From positions 1-24,616 of the IMG/VR virus record IMGVR_UViG_3300034071_000440: DNA of 24,616 nt; one strand, written 5' to 3'. Below, in pieces: positions 1 to 7,226 of this stretch. Position 1 is the first letter of the stretch. The number at the start of each line of letters is the position of its first letter. A program made the position numbers and the translations under genes. This DNA is from a virus. A model generated the notes under the pieces. The model saw only the letters and a program-made list of their open reading frames with translations. It searched no databases and was not told where the DNA came from.

Positions 1-35
1 GCGCCTGGCTGGTTTTTGATTATTTCTTCTGACAT
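1..35 (-). CDS. Partial gene start, probable major capsid protein
   Basis: Only the first 11 codons (MSEEIIKNQPG) are present; the gene runs off the left edge. An ATG at 35 is preceded by a near-perfect Shine-Dalgarno sequence (AGGAGGTGA, about 42-50) at good spacing, so it is a real start. It lies 23 bases downstream of the prohead protease/scaffold stop codon. In HK97-type modules the order is portal, protease, (scaffold), major capsid protein, so the major capsid protein is the expected product and the strong ribosome binding site suits a highly expressed gene. The identity rests on position; the visible residues are not diagnostic. Confidence 0.6.
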   Translation of the reverse strand, partial: MSEEIIKNQPG

Positions 36-58
36 ATTGTCACCTCCTAGTGATTTGT

Positions 59-637
59 TCATTTGAATAGATCGGCTGTTTTGAGGAAACTACCGCCCCA
101 TAGGGATTTTTCAACCGTTTCAGGTTGATTCTGAAAGATATCGCCGATATCTCCAGACTTTCGGAATGCGGTGTCTGCTTCCACAGCGTCTACTCGTTTT
201 CCAAATTCATTAAACTCATTTGATACTGCTGCAATATCTTTTGCAACTGCTGCAAATGAATCCTTTACTGTATCAACATCGACCTTTGAAGACTTAAGAA
301 GTTCTACTTCTGCTTGCAAAGACTTTACTGTTGACACTAGATCGCTAAAGGCTGATTCTAGAGTATTTTTCATTTCAGTAACTGCTTCTGCAATTACCTC
401 TTCTGACTTAGATACTTCTACAACTGCTTCTGTTACTGCCTCGACTGCTTCAGCATCTTCTGCTTTTACAATCTCTTCTGCTACAACTTCATCAGTCTTG
501 ACAACATCTGCTGTCTCAACCTCTTCTGCCTTAGCAACTTCCTCAGTAACCTCTGCAACTGATGCATCTGCCTCTGGAGCGACCACAACATCTTCAATTA
601 CGTCTGTCTTTTCAACTTGTGTTTTTGATTTTGTCAT
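59..637 (-). CDS. Nested scaffold protein from an internal in-frame start
   Basis: An ATG at codon 254 of the protease gene (637-635) is preceded by a consensus Shine-Dalgarno AGGAGGT at 645-651, 7 bases upstream. It is in frame and gives a 192-residue protein beginning MTKSKTQVEKTD and sharing the protease C-terminus. The product is acidic and Ala/Val/Glu-rich, with a probable coiled coil at about residues 335-405 of the long form, which is the usual composition of a capsid assembly scaffold. Lambda C/Nu3 is the classic precedent for a scaffold translated from an in-frame start inside the protease gene. The ribosome binding site and frame are seen; use in vivo is inferred. Confidence 0.75.
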   Translation of the reverse strand: MTKSKTQVEKTDVIEDVVVAPEADASVAEVTEEVAKAEEVETADVVKTDEVVAEEIVKAEDAEAVEAVTEAVVEVSKSEEVIAEAVTEMKNTLESAFSDLVSTVKSLQAEVELLKSSKVDVDTVKDSFAAVAKDIAAVSNEFNEFGKRVDAVEADTAFRKSGDIGDIFQNQPETVEKSLWGGSFLKTADLFK

Positions 638-1396
638 AGGTTGTACCTCCTTGTTAATCTTAGAAGTATTAATGCCTTTAGCACTATCAACTAAGAATTT
701 TATCATGTCTGTCTTTTCGTTATCTGTTTTTTCAACGAAACCTATATTTGCCATTTGCTCACCAGTAGTTGGACTTAACTCTGACTCATTTTCTGAAACC
801 ATAACAATGCCTGATTCCTTATCATAAAAAACATTTTCTAGTACTGTCTCGTCGCCCTTAATGATGTCTACTCCATCTACCTTTTCAACAGATACAATGT
901 TTGCAAACTGATTTGCTGGGGAATCTACAAGACTCAACTCAACCAAATCATATTGCTTAATAATTCTAATTGCTTTTTCTGACTTTTCGTCATAACCGTC
1001 ATCCCACTTGTTCATTCGTCCACCAATAGAAAAACCAGTTAGCGTTCCATCTAAAACTTTTTCCCAAGTATCTTGTGCACCCTTTGAAACATATGCTGAT
1101 ACGAATACGCCATTATAAAACTTCTTTGAGTCTGGATCAAAATACTTATCTGCTTTAAATGAAACCATCTTTCCTACTGCTAGTGGCTGATGCATTTCTC
1201 TGATGTTCCCTCGGAATTTTGCAAATGCATCCATTGATGCTTCTGCTGTTACAATATCATCTTGCTTATCAATATTGTCTAAAGAGGCAAATCCAGAAAC
1301 GATTCGACGCTCCTTGTCCACCTTAGTAAGTGGCATGGAAAGACGTAAATTTTCCCCATCTGAATTCCAATGGGCTTTGGATATATTGCTCACCAT
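59..1396 (-). CDS. Prohead serine protease (S78/XkdF-like) fused in frame to a scaffold domain
   Basis: A 445-residue protein. Residues 1-170 resemble the caudoviral prohead protease family (Peptidase_S78/S78_2, XkdF-like): RRIVSGFAS near 30-38, a candidate catalytic His69 in MHQPLAVGK, a GFSIGGRM segment at 121-128, and a candidate catalytic Ser155 in ELSLVDSPAN at 153-162. Such enzymes cut the scaffold and capsid N-termini during head maturation. Residues about 254-445 are very rich in Glu, Ala, Val and Lys and look helical or coiled coil, as expected for a scaffold. The gene lies between portal and capsid, the usual place. The start is ambiguous: the ATG at 1396 has a TATAAT 3 bases upstream and AAGGGGG about 11 bases upstream, while the next codon is GTG exactly 6 bases from the TATAAT. 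A separate internal start makes the scaffold alone (see 59-637). Confidence 0.85.
   Translation of the reverse strand: MVSNISKAHWNSDGENLRLSMPLTKVDKERRIVSGFASLDNIDKQDDIVTAEASMDAFAKFRGNIREMHQPLAVGKMVSFKADKYFDPDSKKFYNGVFVSAYVSKGAQDTWEKVLDGTLTGFSIGGRMNKWDDGYDEKSEKAIRIIKQYDLVELSLVDSPANQFANIVSVEKVDGVDIIKGDETVLENVFYDKESGIVMVSENESELSPTTGEQMANIGFVEKTDNEKTDMIKFLVDSAKGINTSKINKEVQPMTKSKTQVEKTDVIEDVVVAPEADASVAEVTEEVAKAEEVETADVVKTDEVVAEEIVKAEDAEAVEAVTEAVVEVSKSEEVIAEAVTEMKNTLESAFSDLVSTVKSLQAEVELLKSSKVDVDTVKDSFAAVAKDIAAVSNEFNEFGKRVDAVEADTAFRKSGDIGDIFQNQPETVEKSLWGGSFLKTADLFK
645..651 (-). promoter_or_regulatory. Internal Shine-Dalgarno for the nested scaffold
   Basis: On the minus strand this reads AGGAGGT, 7 bases before the in-frame ATG at 637. 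It is encoded within the codons for Lys-Glu-Val of the protease. It is stronger than the ribosome binding site of the full-length protein, which suggests that more scaffold than protease is made. Confidence 0.75.
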
Positions 1397-1401
1397 TATA
1401 T

Positions 1402-1432
1402 TATAAACCCCCTTTTATAAATATATCACAAT
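1402..1432 (-). promoter_or_regulatory. Candidate promoter for protease/scaffold/capsid
   Basis: In the 52-base gap between portal and protease the minus strand carries an extended -10-like TGATATATT, then an AAAAGGGGG purine run, then TATAAT just before the start codon. Either box could be the -10; the second would give a leaderless or nearly leaderless transcript. No convincing -35 is seen. The call rests on similarity to the other TGn-TATAMT boxes in this window. Confidence 0.4.
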
Positions 1433-1448
1433 GTGGACATATTAGACA

Positions 1449-3041
1449 TTAAGGGTTGCTTCGACCCTCTCCCTTTGGGTTTCTTCCAGCAACGGTTGAA
1501 GTGCTATCAGAATTATTATTTGTTCGTTCAGAGTCTCTTGCTCTTGTTGTATTTGCTTCTGCTGCCGTGGTTGGTTTAAGGTCTAAGACCTCATCGCCAC
1601 CATCTCTTTGTGGCATATCCAAAACAACTCTTGCCTCGTTAGGAGTCATGATCTGATTCTTAACATAACGCTCAAGGATTTGAGACTGTGCAATTTCATC
1701 TGTCAATGTCAACTCGTTAAATACAAACTCAATGATATCTGTCTTTTCACGAATAATCTTGTTGATCATTTTTTCAAGTTGTCTCTGTGCTGGTCTTGCA
1801 ACCTGCTCCTTAAAGGTACGATCCTGTGCAAGTGCTGCTGCTATAGATCCAGAATCGCCACCTCCAAGTTTAGATAGTGGTACTTGATGTGCTACTAGGA
1901 TGTCATCACGGTTTTGTTTACGATACTCTTTAAATGAGCCGTCCTGTATGCCGTCTTCGATGGGCTCCATCTTGAATTCAACTTTGTTATTTTCGCTATC
2001 ACCTGGAAGTGGAATATATAGCGTTCTGTGTGACTGCCCTCTGAGATTTGTCTGCAAGAATCGGAACATCTTATCTTCTGCATCTCCAGAAAGTTTTGCA
2101 CCCTTTAATGTTACAACGTATCTTGGAACTGCCTTGTTTGCAAAGTAGTCGATGTTATATTGTGAGGCAAGTGAGTCTCCATGTAATGAGTTGATAGCCG
2201 ACATAATGTCTGGCACTCCGTAGAATGTATTCAGAGGTGAGTACTGCTTAAAGTGAATAATCTCGTTTGGTCTAGCATCTGTTGTTAGTGGGTTTGGATT
2301 CTTTGCTCCGAAGTTACGGAAGTAGACAATCTTATTTCCAATGATCTGAACATAGCCGTCTTTGATTCTTCTTACTCGCATTGTTGTCGCTGGTATATGT
2401 CCAACGTATCCAATTTCTCCACGAGTGGTTCTACCAATTTCAAGGTAACCATTTCCAGTTGACTGTAAGTCTGTGTAAACCTTTTCCATTGTGGCTGTAA
2501 AAGAGTCGTCGTCATTAAGTGACTCTAGCCAGTCTCTTGCTTCAATCTTTGTTCTTTCAATTCTCTTTCTTGCCTTCTGTGTTGCACTGTTATCTTCTGA
2601 TGACTCAAGTCTCATCATTGTTCTTTGAGAAACCTTGAACTCATAACCAAGTCCAACGATGTTCTCTACCTTGGCATCAATTGCTGCGTGGTTTGCAAAT
2701 GAAGTGTCATAGTAGTTTGCTAATTCATAAAGGTTCCATGGTGGTGTAATGACATCGAACATTCCGTAGCCGTTTACATATACTAACCCTGGGTTTATTT
2801 CTTTTGACTGTGCTCCATCAATACCGCTTTTTCCAGCAAGTGCTGCAGTTGTATATTGTGTTGTTGGCTCAACCATCTTGGTTGCAGATCTGCTGATGCG
2901 CCTTTTAAAATTTGCTTCTAGTCCGTCAAGAGACTTTAGTGTATCCCAGTTACCATTAAATGGATCTGACTTTGAAAAGGTGTCATCCTTCTTTATTGCA
3001 TCATCAATTCTTGCACCGATTTCGTACTCATTATATTCCAT
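1449..3041 (-). CDS. Phage portal protein (HK97/PBSX-like)
   Basis: A 530-residue protein that would form the dodecameric ring at the capsid vertex through which DNA is packaged and ejected. The diagnostic core is at about residues 255-310: NEIIHFKQYSPLN, then YGVPDIMSAINSL, then QYNIDYFANKAVPRYVV, the pattern of Phage_portal (PF04860) and PBSX-type portals. A QVPLSKLGG segment and a C-terminal helical region follow. The last 40 or so residues are polar and low complexity (NNNSDSTST) and probably disordered. The start ATG at 3041 lies 2 bases after the stop of the upstream gene, and a GAGGA ribosome binding site sits inside that gene, so translation is coupled. The terminase is not in the window. 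Confidence 0.9.
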   Translation of the reverse strand: MEYNEYEIGARIDDAIKKDDTFSKSDPFNGNWDTLKSLDGLEANFKRRISRSATKMVEPTTQYTTAALAGKSGIDGAQSKEINPGLVYVNGYGMFDVITPPWNLYELANYYDTSFANHAAIDAKVENIVGLGYEFKVSQRTMMRLESSEDNSATQKARKRIERTKIEARDWLESLNDDDSFTATMEKVYTDLQSTGNGYLEIGRTTRGEIGYVGHIPATTMRVRRIKDGYVQIIGNKIVYFRNFGAKNPNPLTTDARPNEIIHFKQYSPLNTFYGVPDIMSAINSLHGDSLASQYNIDYFANKAVPRYVVTLKGAKLSGDAEDKMFRFLQTNLRGQSHRTLYIPLPGDSENNKVEFKMEPIEDGIQDGSFKEYRKQNRDDILVAHQVPLSKLGGGDSGSIAAALAQDRTFKEQVARPAQRQLEKMINKIIREKTDIIEFVFNELTLTDEIAQSQILERYVKNQIMTPNEARVVLDMPQRDGGDEVLDLKPTTAAEANTTRARDSERTNNNSDSTSTVAGRNPKGEGRSNP

Positions 3042-3043
3042 AA

Positions 3044-3430
3044 TTAGTCCTCGTCTCCATACTTAGCAATAGTATCTTTTGCTGCCTGAACTGCACCAAG
3101 GTCATTTAGAGAAGGAATAAGTCCAGCGTTTAGTCTATCAACTTGCTCAGAATACTCTTCTTCAGAAACTCTTGTTAGTCCTGGAACAAACACACAGGTA
3201 CCATCTCCTGGGTCTCCATAATGCATTGCAGTCTTTTTTAATTCTGCCATTCTTGAAATATCGTTTTTGTCTGAAGGAATATTAAGCACAGAGCCATTGC
3301 CATCTGTAAACCACTTGCCGTTTGCCTTCTTATACACATAAAGACCCCAGTCATAGTTTTTTTCAATGACTTGTCGTCTTACATTCTTTACAATTGGTTG
3401 ACCAGTTTTTGGGTCTATTAATGAATCCAT
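3044..3430 (-). CDS. Unknown phage protein upstream of portal
   Basis: About 128 residues, starting MDSLIDPKTGQPIV. I chose the ATG at 3430 over the one at 3436 because an extended -10 box (TGGTATACT, 3438-3446) ends 7 bases before it, the leaderless spacing used elsewhere in this window; the box abuts the 3436 ATG too closely. There is no Shine-Dalgarno. The protein has a WGLYVYKKANGKWF segment, a GDPGDGTCVFVPGL loop and a helical, acidic C-terminus. I recognise no domain. Position directly before the portal and translational coupling suggest a head-related role, which is unproven. Confidence 0.7.
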   Translation of the reverse strand: MDSLIDPKTGQPIVKNVRRQVIEKNYDWGLYVYKKANGKWFTDGNGSVLNIPSDKNDISRMAELKKTAMHYGDPGDGTCVFVPGLTRVSEEEYSEQVDRLNAGLIPSLNDLGAVQAAKDTIAKYGDED

Positions 3431-3437
3431 AACCATA

Positions 3438-3446
3438 AGTATACCA
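3438..3446 (-). promoter_or_regulatory. Extended -10 promoter, leaderless start of portal-proximal gene
   Basis: The minus strand reads TGG TATACT, followed by 7 bases and the ATG at 3430. No Shine-Dalgarno is present for this gene. It would drive the small gene, the portal and perhaps the genes beyond. The 3449 gene ends right at this box. Confidence 0.5.
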
Positions 3447-3448
3447 TA

Positions 3449-6400
3449 TCAAACTGGATCTACTACTACCTGGTTCCAATTTACATCCGAATAGGCAGTA
3501 TATTTGTAATTGCCTAGACGTAAAACCTTATCAGTATCGACTATGATCTTGTTTGTTCCAGTATAACTTTTATAAACTTCAGAAGGGTTTACCCCATAAT
3601 AACTTGTTTCTGATAAAACCAGTACCTTATTCCAGTTAAACGAACCAGTATTCCAGAACTTCCAGTCCAAGTCTAGACCATTTAGTACCTTAACCCTAAA
3701 CCATGGTCTCTCTGCTACATTCTGGACTTCTTGCAAGTTTGTTGACTGATAGAAAGAAATGTTGTTAAATAACAGTGGGCCAGTCAATCTTATTGCCCCC
3801 TCAAAATATGAAAAGTTTAAACTATCTGCAAACTCAATTCCCAAAAATCCCCAGTCTTCTAATGATATAACTGGCTCTCTTACTATCTTTCCGTTCCAAT
3901 AAAAACCAATGCCGTCTTGAACTAGTCCAGTTTTTGTATCTATGGCATATACTTTTGCTCGTCTTCCGCTTGGGTCACAAGCAACCATATAGAACTTTAT
4001 GTAAGACTCTTTACTTTCTATCTCAAATATTTCTGTTGGAGCATATGGGAAATACTCACCATCAAACCTAACGGCAAGTTGCAAGGCAATTACTTTAAAC
4101 CCGTCTGCTCTGCTTGTATTGACTGGAATCATAAGACCTCTATTTACTAGCGGATCATATGTTCCTTTTAGTTGTACTCCGCTTGTCTTTGTTAAATATA
4201 AGTATGGTGATGATCCTGTATAAATTGAAAAAGGATTGTTCTTTTTAAAGTTATAATAAATTCCAGTTTTTGTGTATGGATAAATAGGAGTTCCAAATGT
4301 TGTTCCTATTGGGCTTGCGTCAGATTCATTTAATGCTTGAGAAGCATAAGACAATTTCTTAATGCTGACGTTATTGATTAAAGAGTTTTTTACATTTACG
4401 TCTATGTGTGTAACAATTGATAGGTCATTAAAGTCAACTCCTGATGGTGGATAGATAATCATGTTATCTACTACTTCATATTTTGTTGTCATCCAATCGG
4501 TTCCTGGAATCAAAACTCCGTTTCTTGCTGGTCTTTCTATTTTAACAAAATAATCTGTTACTGCGTTAGCACCTAATTCTGTATATTGAAATGTAACATA
4601 TGTTTTTACTAATGCTCCATCTGTGTCATATTTGTAATCTTTTGATATCTTATTTTTTAAATCTTCATAATCGTTATATCCTGTAAATAAATAGTTATCG
4701 AGTGACTCATAACTTCTTTGAACTGGAACTCCATACTCATTTGCAAGATCTGCGTATGTCCAATCAATTGGGTTTGTTTCTATGGCAATTGTTTTTGATG
4801 GGATTGGATAGTTTATGTTAAACTGTATAAAGTCAAGATCAAAATACTGATCCCCCCTTGTGTCAAAAACTGACTCTGCAAAATAGGTAAGAGGTAAGTT
4901 GTCCTCCCAGTATCCATTGGCTGAAACAGCAAGAGTATATGTTTCAAATAAAATGTCTGGACACAATGTATAACTGGCTGTATGTTCAACTAGGTAATCT
5001 TCCTCTAAAGGTATAACCCCTCCACCAGAGAGTGCTCCAGGGACTAAGTCAGTTAGACCACCGTAAGGAGGTAGAGACACTGTGTCATATCCACCATCTA
5101 TGTCTATTGTTTGATTATTTTGATACATAAAAAATATGTCTTCATGAAGTTTTGGAACTCCGACTGAGTTAAACAAAGTTTTTATTTTTTGAAAATTATA
5201 CTTTGTTGCAAATCCAACATTGTATACCTTACCAGTAAATGTTTTAGTGTTATCTTTTTCTCCTGCAACATATAGTCTTAAATCTGCTAAAGATCCAAAG
5301 AACTCTGCCACAGGGTTTCCAAACAGTTCTACAAACCTTGGTATGTTGATGCCAACTTCAAAAAAGTCGTTTGCGTCTAGAACTTGCGAAGAATACAGCG
5401 TCTCTGAATTTCCATTGGTGTTAATTACGTATTCTAGGATATTATTCCTTACCCGTATAACAAAAGAATTTGATTTGTTTTCTTTTTCAATCTTAAAAAG
5501 TGTTTGTGGCTCTGTTACATTTCCTCTTAACTGGAAGCATCCATAAAATGCAGAGATAGGGGTTTGCAAAAAGTCAAATTTTTCAAAGAAAAGATGCCCA
5601 TTAGTATCATTCCAAGTGCTATTTGGTCTAAAAGAAAAATAATCTTTTGCATCGTAGAAAAAATTTGATATGTCGGCTGTGTTGTTGGCAACCTTGTTGT
5701 CTTGAAATAACTGCTTCTCTGTTTTTGATGATAGAACAACTTTGGGAAGTGGGTGGTTAACTACTGAGATTGCTCTATTTGCAGTTGTAAGGTTATCGCT
5801 AAACCCTTGATTCCAATTACCAGTATCTGGGTATGAGTAGTTTGCTGTATAGTCTGCAAAAGAATAATCAATTGCAATAGACGTTCCACTATAGGATGTA
5901 TTTATATTTTCTGGTATTTCAACACCCTGACCAAAAACAAATCGTCTTTTTGCAACAGCATTAGGCACTAGGTATGGATAAATGCCAACACAATCTATGT
6001 CTATTGGAGAAACATCATCATACGCATAAAACCCTATCCAGTCTTGATTTTTTCCATCCGAGTTTAACTCGCTTGGAAGAACTGCTACATCTTGTGAATA
6101 TGAGATAGAGATTACCTCTTGACCATTAATCAACAAAGAAGCAGCGTCTTTGCCAACTTTAAAATGAAGAAGCATTGGTCTTGTCCATTCACCAACGTAG
6201 TTTGTTTTATACTGGTTGTTGACTTTTATTCCTATTGATGGTCCATCTACATATATACCGTCGTTTGATCCAATTGGTCCAATAATTCTTTTAGTTGCAT
6301 TTGTGTAGGAGTTTATTCTTATCCAGGTTTCAAGTGTGTATTGTTTGAATTGTCCAACCTCATTTAGCATACCAACTCCAGGAACGATAAGTGATGGAAG

Positions 6401-7201
6401 GTTATTGTTTGGATATAAAATTGTGTGCCCTGGGGTTCCATAAACAATTGGCATACCAGCATTTTTTGCTTTTAGCATGTTGTCAGACACAAGGTAGTAC
6501 CCGTCTAACTCTTGAAGACCGTAACACCTTGCAACTACTGCATCTTTCACAGATAATGCAATATTTTTATTAGTTATATCTACAGGCTTTACTCCAAGAG
6601 AAGTGGATGCAAACTCTTCTGACCACTGTCCTAAAGTTAGTCCATTTATTCTAAAAACATTCTCTGAAGCAATTACTCCTACGTAATTTATCTTAAGCAC
6701 GAGTCTAATTGCTGTGTCATCTGGAGGAGCATCAAAAGTTTCTGATATAAAGACCCAGTTGGTATTTACAACTGTATCAAAGTTTTTGAGGTGAGTTATA
6801 ATTTGATTACTAGTTTGATCTGTATACTGGTAGCCAATTTCAAATCCAGAAATATATGCAGTCTCTGAATAAAAATATGCCCCTACAGAAAATGTTCTAA
6901 GATATTTATTAAACTTTTTTATGTCAAATATATCTTTGCTTGTCAGCATTACAGACGCAGTCTTACTAACTGTTTGATTTGCAGTAATTCGTCCAACGTA
7001 ACTGCCAAGAAATGGCTCCCCTATGGACTCTGGATAGTCGGCAACTGTTCCGCCAACTATGTCCCACTTTGCAGTATTGGATAGAATCCTGTCAGACTCT
7101 GAGATTAAAGAAATATAGTCTGCATTATCGTCTAATGACCATAACCCAGTAGGGTGCTCGGCAAAGACTTTTTCGGCATATAGGTTTGACGGAGTAGACA
7201 T
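3449..7201 (-). CDS. Large minor tail protein with LamG/concanavalin-like domains
   Basis: A 1250-residue protein without a signal peptide. It opens with an EHPTGLWSLDDNADYISL-type start resembling that of LamG minor tail proteins of actinobacteriophages, from memory of the family. Residues about 60-195 look like a carbohydrate-binding beta sandwich (WVFISETFDAPP, FRINGLTLGQW). Residues about 285-415 look like a LamG jelly roll (YTLETWIRI ... LLINGQEV ... DWIGFYAYDD). Two more lectin-like stretches are likely at about 525-690 (SFVIRVRNNILEYVIN) and about 1060-1190. A receptor-binding or tail-tip role is inferred. It lies between RNR and portal, away from the other fibre genes. There is no Shine-Dalgarno; a TGGTAAAAT box 9 bases before the ATG suggests a leader of only about 3 bases. 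Confidence 0.75.
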   Translation of the reverse strand: MSTPSNLYAEKVFAEHPTGLWSLDDNADYISLISESDRILSNTAKWDIVGGTVADYPESIGEPFLGSYVGRITANQTVSKTASVMLTSKDIFDIKKFNKYLRTFSVGAYFYSETAYISGFEIGYQYTDQTSNQIITHLKNFDTVVNTNWVFISETFDAPPDDTAIRLVLKINYVGVIASENVFRINGLTLGQWSEEFASTSLGVKPVDITNKNIALSVKDAVVARCYGLQELDGYYLVSDNMLKAKNAGMPIVYGTPGHTILYPNNNLPSLIVPGVGMLNEVGQFKQYTLETWIRINSYTNATKRIIGPIGSNDGIYVDGPSIGIKVNNQYKTNYVGEWTRPMLLHFKVGKDAASLLINGQEVISISYSQDVAVLPSELNSDGKNQDWIGFYAYDDVSPIDIDCVGIYPYLVPNAVAKRRFVFGQGVEIPENINTSYSGTSIAIDYSFADYTANYSYPDTGNWNQGFSDNLTTANRAISVVNHPLPKVVLSSKTEKQLFQDNKVANNTADISNFFYDAKDYFSFRPNSTWNDTNGHLFFEKFDFLQTPISAFYGCFQLRGNVTEPQTLFKIEKENKSNSFVIRVRNNILEYVINTNGNSETLYSSQVLDANDFFEVGINIPRFVELFGNPVAEFFGSLADLRLYVAGEKDNTKTFTGKVYNVGFATKYNFQKIKTLFNSVGVPKLHEDIFFMYQNNQTIDIDGGYDTVSLPPYGGLTDLVPGALSGGGVIPLEEDYLVEHTASYTLCPDILFETYTLAVSANGYWEDNLPLTYFAESVFDTRGDQYFDLDFIQFNINYPIPSKTIAIETNPIDWTYADLANEYGVPVQRSYESLDNYLFTGYNDYEDLKNKISKDYKYDTDGALVKTYVTFQYTELGANAVTDYFVKIERPARNGVLIPGTDWMTTKYEVVDNMIIYPPSGVDFNDLSIVTHIDVNVKNSLINNVSIKKLSYASQALNESDASPIGTTFGTPIYPYTKTGIYYNFKKNNPFSIYTGSSPYLYLTKTSGVQLKGTYDPLVNRGLMIPVNTSRADGFKVIALQLAVRFDGEYFPYAPTEIFEIESKESYIKFYMVACDPSGRRAKVYAIDTKTGLVQDGIGFYWNGKIVREPVISLEDWGFLGIEFADSLNFSYFEGAIRLTGPLLFNNISFYQSTNLQEVQNVAERPWFRVKVLNGLDLDWKFWNTGSFNWNKVLVLSETSYYGVNPSEVYKSYTGTNKIIVDTDKVLRLGNYKYTAYSDVNWNQVVVDPV

Positions 7202-7210
7202 TATAAGTCT

Positions 7211-7219
7211 ATTTTACCA
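7211..7219 (-). promoter_or_regulatory. Extended -10 promoter before the LamG tail gene
   Basis: The minus strand reads TGG TAAAAT, 9 bases before the ATG at 7201. The gene lacks a Shine-Dalgarno, so a near-leaderless transcript fits. The 25-base gap after the RNR stop has no terminator, so read-through is also possible. Confidence 0.4.
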
Positions 7220-7226
7220 CAGAAGA

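Noticed and set aside
1443-1470. Hairpin AGGGT/ACCCT at the end of the portal gene as a terminator
   Set aside because: Only five base pairs and no U-run follows on the minus strand.
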